Shown: piece by piece, positions 1 through 5,618 of the stretch | Layout of the letters: the number at the start of each line of letters is the position of its first letter | Position numbering within the stretch: position 1 is the stretch's first letter | DNA from: Actinomycetota bacterium | GTDB lineage: Bacteria; Actinomycetota; Thermoleophilia; Solirubrobacterales; Solirubrobacteraceae | Reading direction: 5' to 3' | Assembly (NCBI GenBank): GCA_005788585.1 | Contig: SYBY01000158.1 | Coordinates: 1-10,531 of the forward strand | DNA length: 10,531 bases | The notes under the pieces: generated by a model | Databases searched by the model: none | What the model was told of the DNA's origin: nothing | Seen by the model: only the letters and a program-made list of their open reading frames with translations | Program-made: the position numbers and the translations under genes

Positions 1-774
1 ATCCTCGGCGGCGGCGAGGAGGAGGGCTTCAAGGACAAGCTCGAGCGGATGTACCGCGAGCAGGACTACCTGCACCCGCGCGCGCTGCTCGGCTACTTCC
101 CCTGCTACTCCGAGGGCAACGACGTCGTGGTCCTCGACCCGGCCGATCGCGAGACCGTGATCCAGCGGTTCACGTTCCCGCGCCAGCCCAAGGGCGACCG
201 CATCTGCCTGGCCGACCTGTACCGCCCGAAGGACAGCGGCGAGCTCGACGTCGTCGCCTTCACCGCGGTCACGGCCGGCGAAGAGGTCACCGAGCGGATG
301 GCGCAGCTCGAGAAGGACGGCGAGTTCGCCGAGCAGCTCTTCACCCACGGCCTCGGCACGCAGGTCGCCGAGGGCATGAGCGAGTGGCTGCACGCGCAGG
401 TGCGGTCGGACCTGGGCATCGACCCGGGCCAGGGACGCCGCTACGCCTGGGGCTACCCGGCGTGCCCGGAGCAGAGCGAGCACACGAAGCTGTTCGACGT
501 GCTCGACGCGCCGCAGATCGGCCTGCGCCTGAGCGGCGAGTACGCGATCGAGCCCGAGCAGTCCACGGTCGCGATCATCGCCCACCACCCGCAGGCCGAG
601 TACTTCACGATGAAGTCCGGCCGGGTGCGCGACGTGGCGCCGCCCGACCAGCTCATCAAGGGCTCGACGGCGGATCCGACGAAGATCGAGGAGAACTTCG
701 CGGAGCTGGAGGCCGACCCGCGGCCGGGCGTCGTGGAGTCCGAGGACGAGCCGGCGCTGGCGGGCGACGCCTGA
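1..774 (+). CDS. metH: Cobalamin-dependent methionine synthase, C-terminal activation domain (5' part outside window)
   Basis: This is the 3' end of a cytoplasmic methionine synthase, which moves a methyl group from methyltetrahydrofolate to homocysteine through cobalamin. The frame is open from base 1, so 257 residues are visible and the ATG at 49 is internal. What is visible is the activation domain, which in this family binds S-adenosylmethionine and reductively remethylates oxidised cobalamin. The key motif is RRYAWGYPACPE (residues 147-157), equivalent to the SAM-binding RPAPGYPACPE of E. coli MetH. It is followed by an EQST...HHPQAEYF segment (about 186-202) that resembles actinobacterial MetH as I recall it. 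RALLGYFPCYSEGNDVVV near the left edge also fits the domain. The last 50 or so residues are an acidic tail. The gene ends 40 bp before a convergent gene, with a palindrome between them. The homocysteine, folate and B12-binding modules must lie to the left. The family call is firm. Confidence 0.95.
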   Translation: MLGGGEEEGFKDKLERMYREQDYLHPRALLGYFPCYSEGNDVVVLDPADRETVIQRFTFPRQPKGDRICLADLYRPKDSGELDVVAFTAVTAGEEVTERMAQLEKDGEFAEQLFTHGLGTQVAEGMSEWLHAQVRSDLGIDPGQGRRYAWGYPACPEQSEHTKLFDVLDAPQIGLRLSGEYAIEPEQSTVAIIAHHPQAEYFTMKSGRVRDVAPPDQLIKGSTADPTKIEENFAELEADPRPGVVESEDEPALAGDA

Positions 775-784
775 TCCGGGCCTT

Positions 785-810
785 GCGGGCGCTTCCGCGG
801 AAGCGCCCGC
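785..810. repeat. 26-bp perfect palindrome, core TTCCGCGGAA; possible bidirectional terminator
   Basis: Bases 785-810 are identical to their own reverse complement over 26 bp. The centre is between 797 and 798, and the arms read GCGGGCGCTTCCG and its complement. The palindrome sits in the 39-bp gap between the stop of metH (774) and the stop of the convergent gene (814), where a bidirectional terminator would be expected. No T-run follows on either strand, so simple intrinsic termination is not demonstrated. The same 10-bp core recurs at 2180-2189 and 2807-2816 inside the nuclease gene. It is therefore better described as a dispersed palindromic element that may act here as a terminator. Confidence 0.8.
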
Positions 811-813
811 GTG

Positions 814-1527
814 TCAGTCGTCGATGTCCAGCGCGTCGTCCGGGCTTGCGCGGGAGGCGCTGAGCCGAGGGTCGGCCACGACCGCGTCGATGAGCGCGGT
901 CGTACCGGCGATCGCGATCTCGTTCGTGTAGATCGGCGCGCCGGCGAACCATGAGCGATCCTCGGGCCAGATCAGCGACGGCGGATCCTGCGGCTCGTGG
1001 TGGAACGCCGTGACCGACCGCAGCGGGCCGGTCCACAGGTAGTAGTCGTGGCTCTCGGGCAGCGTGAGCGGCGCCGCATCCGGACGCTGAACGCGGTCGA
1101 CCGCCATGCGCTCGCGGGCGTCGGCGAGCGCGTGGTCGATCTCCTCCTGGGAGGGGTCGTCCGTCTCGGCCCAGTAGACCTGCACTCCCATGCCCGGTGC
1201 GGTGCGCGGGTCCTGCCCGCGCGAGTACCACCAGCCCCAGCCCTCCCACATTCCGCAGTGCACCGGCTGATCGCTGGTGAAGCGTGCGAGGACGTCGAGC
1301 ACCGCCTCCATCACGGGCAGGCACCCGCGGTCGGCGCTCGCGTGCTCGTCGGGCCAGAGCGGAGCGACGACGTACGCCGCGTAGCCCAGCGGCACGGCGT
1401 GCCCGACGCTGTCCCCGAACGGCGCGAGTCGATCCGCGATCCAGAGGCCGGCCTCGGGGCCGTCGTCCCAGGCGGCGCCGGCGGCGGCGAGGTGTGGCGA
1501 GGCGTCCTGCGAGATGGACCGCATCAT
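814..1527 (-). CDS. Conserved hypothetical protein, actinobacterial type
   Basis: This predicted soluble protein of 237 residues has no signal peptide or membrane segment, and I cannot assign a function. It has a conserved look: PLGYAAYVVAPLW (about 46-58), a Trp-rich CGMWEGWGWW block (91-100), LPESHDYYLWTGPL (156-169) and SLIWPEDRSWFAGAPIY (184-200), ending in an acidic DDALDIDD tail. This arrangement resembles a family of uncharacterised actinobacterial proteins that I recall only from sequence pattern. The frame stays open far upstream. An in-frame ATG at 1578 would give 254 residues, but it lies inside the LexA-type operator and a possible -10 element. I therefore prefer the ATG ATG pair at 1527/1524, where GGTG gives a weak ribosome site for the second ATG. 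The gene is divergent from the HNH gene and convergent with metH. Confidence 0.72.
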   Translation of the reverse strand: MMRSISQDASPHLAAAGAAWDDGPEAGLWIADRLAPFGDSVGHAVPLGYAAYVVAPLWPDEHASADRGCLPVMEAVLDVLARFTSDQPVHCGMWEGWGWWYSRGQDPRTAPGMGVQVYWAETDDPSQEEIDHALADARERMAVDRVQRPDAAPLTLPESHDYYLWTGPLRSVTAFHHEPQDPPSLIWPEDRSWFAGAPIYTNEIAIAGTTALIDAVVADPRLSASRASPDDALDIDD

Positions 1528-1571
1528 GCACCACGTGGCCGTGGAATGGTCGAATCCGTCCGAGCGTGATG

Positions 1572-1585
1572 CGAACATACGTTCG
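1572..1585. promoter_or_regulatory. LexA/SOS operator (Cheo-type box)
   Basis: CGAACATACGTTCG is a symmetric GAAC-N4-GTTC site. It matches 13 of 14 positions of the Gram-positive consensus CGAACRNRYGTTYC and the core of the mycobacterial box TCGAACNNNNGTTCGA. It lies 16 bp upstream of the HNH gene start (1602), between two divergent genes. TACGTT (1578-1583, plus) and TATGTT (1579-1574, minus) both fit a TAnnnT -10 element. LexA bound here could therefore block promoters in both directions, although no convincing -35 was seen. Operators of this type upstream of 13E12/DUF222 genes are known in Mycobacterium tuberculosis, which supports the assignment. Confidence 0.8.
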
Positions 1586-1601
1586 TGTCCAGAGGGAAGG
1601 A

Positions 1602-2915
1602 ATGACGGTGACGACCGAAGCGCTGGGAGACCAGATCGCCGCACTCGCGGCGGATATCGAGGCGGCGATGTGCCGCTGGCTGGAGCTCGTGGCGGAGTTC
1701 GACCGCCGCGAGGGCTGGTTCCTGGAGGGCTGCACGTCATGTGCCGCCTGGGTGTCCTGGCGCTGCGGCGTGGGGCCGACCGCCGCGCGCGAGCACGTGC
1801 GCGTCGCACGGCGACTGCACGAGCTGCCGTCCGTGCGCGCGGCGTACTCACGCGGGGAGCTGTCGTACTCCAAGGTGCGCGCGATCACCCGCGTGGAGGA
1901 CGTCGAGCACGAGGACGACCTCGTCGAGCTCGCACGGAACGCGACGGCCGCCCAGCTCGAGCGCATCGTGCGCTCCTACCGCTCGGCGGTGTTGGCCGAA
2001 TCCGACGCCGCGCGAGTGCTGGAGGAGCGGTTCCTCGCCTTGGAGTGGGAGGACGACGGGTCGCTGCGCGTGCGCGGGCGCCTCCCCGCCGACCAGGGCG
2101 CCCTGCTGATGCAGGCCGTCGAGATCGTGGCCGAGCAACTGCGGGCCGACGCCCGGGAGGAAGCGCCGCGGGAGGGCGCTTCCGCGGAAGCGCCGACGCG
2201 CGCCGGGGCCCGCCGGGCCGACGCGCTTGCGGCACTGGCCGACCAGGCGCTGGCGGCGCAACAGCACGGTCGCACGGGAGGTGATCGCGTGCAGCTCGTC
2301 ATCCGCGTCGACGCCGACGCGCTCGCCGACGGCTCGAGCGGGGACCGTCACACCGCCGGCTGCTGTGAGCTCGACAGCGGCCCGCCCCTCGCCCGCGCCA
2401 CGGCACGACGACTGGCCTGCGACGCCTCCGTGGTGCGCATGGTCGAGCGCGACGGCGAGCCCCTCTCGGTCGGACGCAAGACGCGCAGCATCCCGCCCGC
2501 CCTGCGCCGCGCGCTGCGCGCCCGCGACGGCGGCTGCCGCTTTCCCGGCTGCACCCACGACCGCTTCGTCGACGCGCACCACATCAAACACTGGGCCGAC
2601 GGCGGGGCCACGGAGCTGACAAACCTCGTCCACCTCTGCACCCAGCACCACCGCCTGCTGCACGAGGGCGGCTTCACGGTCACGGCGGCGGCGCACGGCG
2701 GCTTCGCGTTCCGCGCCCCCGACGGACGACTGCTCCGCGACGTCCCCCGCCCACCGCGGCGCGACCGGGACCGGGACCGCGATGCGTGCGCGACCCCGCG
2801 GCGCGCTTCCGCGGAAACGCGCATCCAACTGCACCACGACCGTCTGGACCTCGGCCTCGCAACCGGCGCCATGCTGTGGATCGCCCCGCCGGCGCCGCCG
2901 AGCGCGCCCGGTTAG
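1602..2915 (+). CDS. DUF222 / HNH endonuclease family protein (13E12 repeat family type)
   Basis: This 437-residue protein has an N-terminal DUF222-like helical region (about 10-290) and a C-terminal HNH nuclease motif. The motif is clear: C312-x4-C317, then DAHHIKHW (324-331), GGATELTNLVHLC (334-346) and HH at 349-350, which supply the zinc-binding Cys residues and the catalytic His. Family members are predicted DNA endonucleases of uncertain role, often present in several copies in actinobacterial genomes. I chose the ATG at 1602 because AGAGGGAAGGA immediately precedes it. An upstream in-frame ATG at 1569 would place the SOS operator inside the gene. The LexA-type box suggests DNA-damage control. 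Two oddities are copies of a palindromic element at residues 192-198 and 400-407, both read as A-S-A-E, and an RDRDRDRD run (387-394) in the low-complexity tail after the nuclease domain. The nuclease core looks intact. Confidence 0.93.
   Translation: MTVTTEALGDQIAALAADIEAAMCRWLELVAEFDRREGWFLEGCTSCAAWVSWRCGVGPTAAREHVRVARRLHELPSVRAAYSRGELSYSKVRAITRVEDVEHEDDLVELARNATAAQLERIVRSYRSAVLAESDAARVLEERFLALEWEDDGSLRVRGRLPADQGALLMQAVEIVAEQLRADAREEAPREGASAEAPTRAGARRADALAALADQALAAQQHGRTGGDRVQLVIRVDADALADGSSGDRHTAGCCELDSGPPLARATARRLACDASVVRMVERDGEPLSVGRKTRSIPPALRRALRARDGGCRFPGCTHDRFVDAHHIKHWADGGATELTNLVHLCTQHHRLLHEGGFTVTAAAHGGFAFRAPDGRLLRDVPRPPRRDRDRDRDACATPRRASAETRIQLHHDRLDLGLATGAMLWIAPPAPPSAPG
2159..2194. 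repeat. In-frame palindromic element inside the HNH gene (three half-sites)
   Basis: A perfect 20-bp palindrome, GGCGCTTCCGCGGAAGCGCC, occupies 2175-2194. A third half-site, GGAAGCGCC, lies just upstream at 2159-2167 in the same orientation as the right arm. Alternative hairpins can therefore form. The element is read through as G-A-S-A-E-A-P in the linker between the DUF222 core and the downstream region of the nuclease protein. It shares the TTCCGCGGAA core with 785-810 and 2801-2822. Confidence 0.8.
2801..2822. repeat. In-frame 22-bp palindromic element near the 3' end of the HNH gene
   Basis: Bases 2801-2822 form a 22-bp palindrome with one mismatched pair (C2806 against A2817), centred on the TTCCGCGGAA core at 2807-2816. 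It is read as R-R-A-S-A-E-T-R in the low-complexity tail that follows the HNH motif. This is the same reading frame, giving the same A-S-A-E peptide, as the copy at 2175-2194. Confidence 0.75.
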
Positions 2916-2962
2916 CCACGCGGGCGGTTCGGCCCTCCCGCGGCCGGGCACGTACCCAGGAC

Positions 2963-3898
2963 ATGGGTTCCACGAGCACGAGCACGAGCACCGCCACCCC
3001 TGCCTTCGGCCGCGAGACCGGCGACGACGGGTCGTTCCAGCGCCAGGACAGCGCGTTTCGCGACACGACGATCGTCCCCGAGGCCGGCAGGTACCACCTC
3101 TACGTCAGCTACGCCTGTCCGTGGGCGCACCGCGCGATCATCACGCGGCGGCTGAAGGGCCTGGAGGACGTCGTCTCCATGTCCGTCGTCGACCCCGTCC
3201 GCGACGAGCGCGGGTGGGCGTTCACCGGCGGGGAGTTCACCGACCCGGTCAACGGGTTCGAGTTCCTGTCCGAGGCCTACCACGCCAGCGATCCGGCGTT
3301 CGACGCGCGTGTGACCGTCCCCGTGATCTGGGACAAGGAGGAAGGTCGCATCGTCAACAACGAGTCCGGTGACGTGCTGCGCATCCTCAACAGCGGGTTC
3401 GGCGAGCTGGCCGACGACACGGTCGACCTCTACCCGGAGCTCCTGCGGCCCGAGATCAACGCGGTCAACCGCCGGGTCTACGACACCGTGAACAACGGGG
3501 TCTACAAGGCCGGATTCACGACGAGCCAGGAGGTCTACGAGCGCGAGGCCCACGCGCTGTTCGAGACCCTCGACTGGCTCGAGGAGCGGCTCGCGCAGCA
3601 GCGGTACCTCGCGAGCGGCGACGTGCCGACCGAGGCCGACTGGCGGCTGTTCACCACGCTCGTGCGCTTCGACAGCGTCTACGTGACGCACTTCAAGTGC
3701 AACCTGCGACGGCTCGTCGACTACCCCAATCTGTGGGGCTTCACCCGCGATCTGTACCAGTCGCACGGCATCGCGGACACGGTCAAGCTCGACCAGATCA
3801 AGGCGCACTACTTCCTCACCCACCCCCAGATCAACGGGAATCGGCTCGTCCCGATCGGGCCCGAGCTCGACTTCGAGGAACCCCACGGCCGCGGGTGA
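2963..3898 (+). CDS. Glutathionyl-hydroquinone reductase family protein (Xi-class GST, YqjG/ECM4-like)
   Basis: Enzymes of this family (COG0435) are cytoplasmic and reduce glutathionyl-hydroquinones, freeing the quinol and forming a disulfide. The 311-residue length is normal. The N-terminal thioredoxin-like domain holds the signature YVSYACPWAHR with the catalytic Cys at residue 52. Family-typical segments follow: RRLKGLEDVVSMSVVDP, VPVIWDKE (thiol-binding cis-Pro), NNESGDVLRILN, and the helical C-terminal domain with the EINAVNRRVYDTVNNGVYKAGF and CNLRRLVDYPNLWGF segments. ATG 2963 is chosen because homology starts shortly after it; CCAGG just upstream is a weak ribosome site. The extreme N-terminus is an STSTSTST run made by three tandem ACGAGC hexamers (2972-2989). 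It lies 47 bp after the HNH gene, possibly by read-through. If the host lacks glutathione, the true thiol may be mycothiol or another low-molecular-weight thiol; that is inference. Confidence 0.93.
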   Translation: MGSTSTSTSTATPAFGRETGDDGSFQRQDSAFRDTTIVPEAGRYHLYVSYACPWAHRAIITRRLKGLEDVVSMSVVDPVRDERGWAFTGGEFTDPVNGFEFLSEAYHASDPAFDARVTVPVIWDKEEGRIVNNESGDVLRILNSGFGELADDTVDLYPELLRPEINAVNRRVYDTVNNGVYKAGFTTSQEVYEREAHALFETLDWLEERLAQQRYLASGDVPTEADWRLFTTLVRFDSVYVTHFKCNLRRLVDYPNLWGFTRDLYQSHGIADTVKLDQIKAHYFLTHPQINGNRLVPIGPELDFEEPHGRG

Positions 3899-3899
3899 T

Positions 3900-3919
3900 C
3901 CCCAGAAGTGGGGTACCCC
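3900..3919 (+). terminator. Possible weak terminator hairpin after the reductase gene
   Basis: Directly after the stop codon, CCCCA (3900-3904) can pair with TGGGG (3909-3913) around a GAAG loop. The GGGG can also pair with CCCC at 3916-3919, as GGGGTACCCC is a 10-bp palindrome. The two pairings exclude each other. The stem is short and no T-run follows, so this is only a candidate. Confidence 0.3.
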
Positions 3920-4081
3920 GTATCGGTTGCGTACAGACCACGCTCTTGCAGGGCCTCATCCCGGCCGATGCATGGCGCGTGCCACGCCCCCAGTGGCATG
4001 CACCGGTCCTCCGGGTAACTGAGCTCGACGCGTCTCCCTGAACACCGCGCGTGCCGCTCGCAGGGCCCTGTCCGTCCGGTT

Positions 4082-4120
4082 GGCGCGCCGCCCCTCATCC
4101 CCCCGAAATGGCGGCGCGCC
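4082..4120 (+). promoter_or_regulatory. Strong 11-bp inverted repeat in the leader of the DUF1800 operon
   Basis: GGCGCGCCGCC (4082-4092) and GGCGGCGCGCC (4110-4120) are exact reverse complements separated by a 17-base C-rich loop. The stem contains only G-C pairs and lies 88 bp upstream of the DUF1800 start. No T-run follows, so it is not a standard intrinsic terminator. A structured mRNA leader, attenuator or protein-binding site would fit; the role is unknown. Confidence 0.55.
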
Positions 4121-4208
4121 GGCTGGACACCTGTCGCATCGCGCTTACCTCCGTCCATCTGCTGCCGACGAGAGAGAACAGACGGGCTGCCGGCCGTCGC
4201 TCTCGCCC

Positions 4209-5618
4209 ATGGCCAAGCAGAAGACACGCCGACCGCCGCGCAAGCGGCGCACGAAGCGCCGGTCCGCCGGCCCGCCCACCGCTGTCTACAGCGGCACGTT
4301 CGGCCGGGCGCAGGCCGAGCGGTTGCTGTGGCGCGCGGGGTTCGGCCCGAAGCCGGGTCAGGCCGACGAGTTCGCCGCCCTCGGCGTCCGGGGTGCCGTC
4401 GCGCGGCTGCTGCACCCGCCCAGCCAGGGCCTGACCGGGCCGGGGCCGACGAACGGCAAGGGCGGAGGGCTTGCCCCGCAGCACATGTGGGGCCACGACC
4501 ACCTCTGGTGGCTCGACCGGATGGTGCGCGCCGACGCGGCGCTCGTCGAGCGCATGACACTGGTCTGGCACGACTGGTTCGCCACGAGCCGCGCCGGGGT
4601 GCCGACCGCGAAGCTCATGCTCGACCAGAACCAGCTCCTGCGCGAGCACAGCATGGGGACGTTCCGTGAGCTGACCGTCCGGGTCACCAAGGACCCGGCG
4701 ATGCTCATCTGGCTCTCCGGCGCCGCGAACACCGCGCAGGCGCCGAACGAGAACTACGCGCGCGAGCTCATGGAGCTGTTCACCCTGGGCGCGAACGCGA
4801 GCTACACCGAGCGCGACGTCCGCGAGCAGGCCCGGGCGCTGACCGGCTGGCGCGCGGACTGGCGCAGCACCGGACCCGCGAACTTCCGCTTCGACCGCCG
4901 GCTGCACGACCCGGGCCGCAAGCGGGTCTTCCGGCGCGCCGGGGACTACGACTGGCGCGACGCCGTGCAGCTCTGCCTCGACCACGGCGCGCACCCCGGG
5001 TTCCTCGTGCGCAAGCTGTGGAGCTACTTCATCCCGACCCCGCCGGATGCCCGCACCGAGAAGGCCCTCGCCGCGCTGTACCTGCAGAGCGGCACCGAGA
5101 TCCGGCCGGTCCTCGAGGCGATCCTGCTGCACCCCGCGCTCCACGAGGGTCCGCGGATGGTCAAGCCGCCGGTCGTGCATGTCGCGGGGATGCTCCGGGC
5201 GCTCGGCCGCGGGGTCGACACGGACTCGTGGGTCTGGCTGAACTCGAACGCCGGCCAGCAGCTCTTCGTGCCGCCGAACGTGTCGGGCTGGGACGACCAG
5301 CGGTGGCTCGACACCGCGACGTGGCGCGGCCGCTGGCATGCGGTGACGCACGCGATGGCGCCCTGGGAGCTGAAGGACGACCTCGCCTACCTGCAGCAGA
5401 TCGGCGGGACCGAGACGCCCGAGCAGGCTGTCGATCGTGCACTCGCGTTCTGGGGCACCCCCGCGATCACGGACGCGACGCGCGGCCAGCTCATCGCCTT
5501 CGCCGCCGACTGCGAGCGGATGGCGACCCACCCCTGGAAGAAGAAGCAGTACCCGCGCCTGCGCCAGAACGCGCTGCGCCAGCTCATCGCCACCTCCCCC
5601 GACTACCAGACCTCCTGA
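4209..5618 (+). CDS. DUF1800 family protein
   Basis: This 469-residue protein belongs to the DUF1800 family, whose biochemical role is not known; the genes usually travel with DUF1501 genes, as here. Family segments are clear: AERLLWRAGFGP (37-48), VWHDWFATS (119-127), NENYARELMELFTLG (180-194), ALTGW (210-214), LVRKLWSYF (266-274), PPNVSGW (355-361) and the terminal QLIATSPDYQ. The start is set at ATG 4209. The frame is open upstream to an ATG at 4080, but that stretch covers a GC hairpin and does not look like the family. No clear ribosome site precedes either choice. The N-terminus is strikingly basic (11 Lys/Arg within the first 18 residues) with no hydrophobic stretch, so no export signal is visible although the partner protein is Tat-exported. 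Its stop overlaps the next start (TGATG), implying translational coupling. Confidence 0.9.
   Translation: MAKQKTRRPPRKRRTKRRSAGPPTAVYSGTFGRAQAERLLWRAGFGPKPGQADEFAALGVRGAVARLLHPPSQGLTGPGPTNGKGGGLAPQHMWGHDHLWWLDRMVRADAALVERMTLVWHDWFATSRAGVPTAKLMLDQNQLLREHSMGTFRELTVRVTKDPAMLIWLSGAANTAQAPNENYARELMELFTLGANASYTERDVREQARALTGWRADWRSTGPANFRFDRRLHDPGRKRVFRRAGDYDWRDAVQLCLDHGAHPGFLVRKLWSYFIPTPPDARTEKALAALYLQSGTEIRPVLEAILLHPALHEGPRMVKPPVVHVAGMLRALGRGVDTDSWVWLNSNAGQQLFVPPNVSGWDDQRWLDTATWRGRWHAVTHAMAPWELKDDLAYLQQIGGTETPEQAVDRALAFWGTPAITDATRGQLIAFAADCERMATHPWKKKQYPRLRQNALRQLIATSPDYQTS

Larger units (their letters stand above)
3899..4208. other. 310-bp non-coding region upstream of the DUF1800 operon
   Basis: No credible gene lies between the reductase stop and the DUF1800 start. 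Short open frames here lack family-like sequence. The region holds the weak hairpin at 3900-3919, an inverted repeat TGCCAC/GTGGCA at 3980-3985 and 3993-3998 (with competing TGCATG/CATGCA arms at 3969-3974 and 3997-4002), and a strong GC-only stem at 4082-4120. It probably contains the promoter and 5' leader of the downstream operon, but I found no convincing -10/-35 pair. I could not match it to a known riboswitch. Confidence 0.6.

Noticed and set aside
997..1569. 190-codon plus-strand frame opposite the hypothetical gene
   Set aside because: The minus-strand frame has conserved-looking Trp-rich blocks; the plus frame is a low-complexity shadow.
1576..1578. Upstream ATG as start of the minus-strand hypothetical gene
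   Set aside because: It lies inside the SOS dyad and a possible -10 element, leaves only 23 bp to the divergent gene, and has no ribosome site.
656..1966. 436-codon minus-strand frame across metH, the hypothetical gene and the HNH gene start
   Set aside because: It overlaps three better-supported genes and the SOS operator, and the sequence is low-complexity Arg/Ala/Ser.
1848..2951. 367-codon minus-strand frame opposite the HNH gene
   Set aside because: The plus strand has an unmistakable HNH motif and a ribosome site; the antisense product has none.
2912..3886. 324-codon minus-strand frame opposite the reductase
   Set aside because: Val/Glu/Arg-rich shadow of a strongly recognised enzyme.
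3961..4030. Possible cobalamin riboswitch (GCCACTG-like string on the minus strand)
   Set aside because: The other conserved boxes are missing or in the wrong order, and no minus-strand gene follows.
4080..4208. Extended N-terminus of DUF1800 from the ATG at 4080
   Set aside because: The extra 43 residues span a GC-only hairpin, do not resemble the family, and lack a ribosome site.
4095..5531. 478-codon minus-strand frame opposite DUF1800
   Set aside because: Composition is typical of an antisense shadow and it covers the non-coding leader as well as the family-matching gene.
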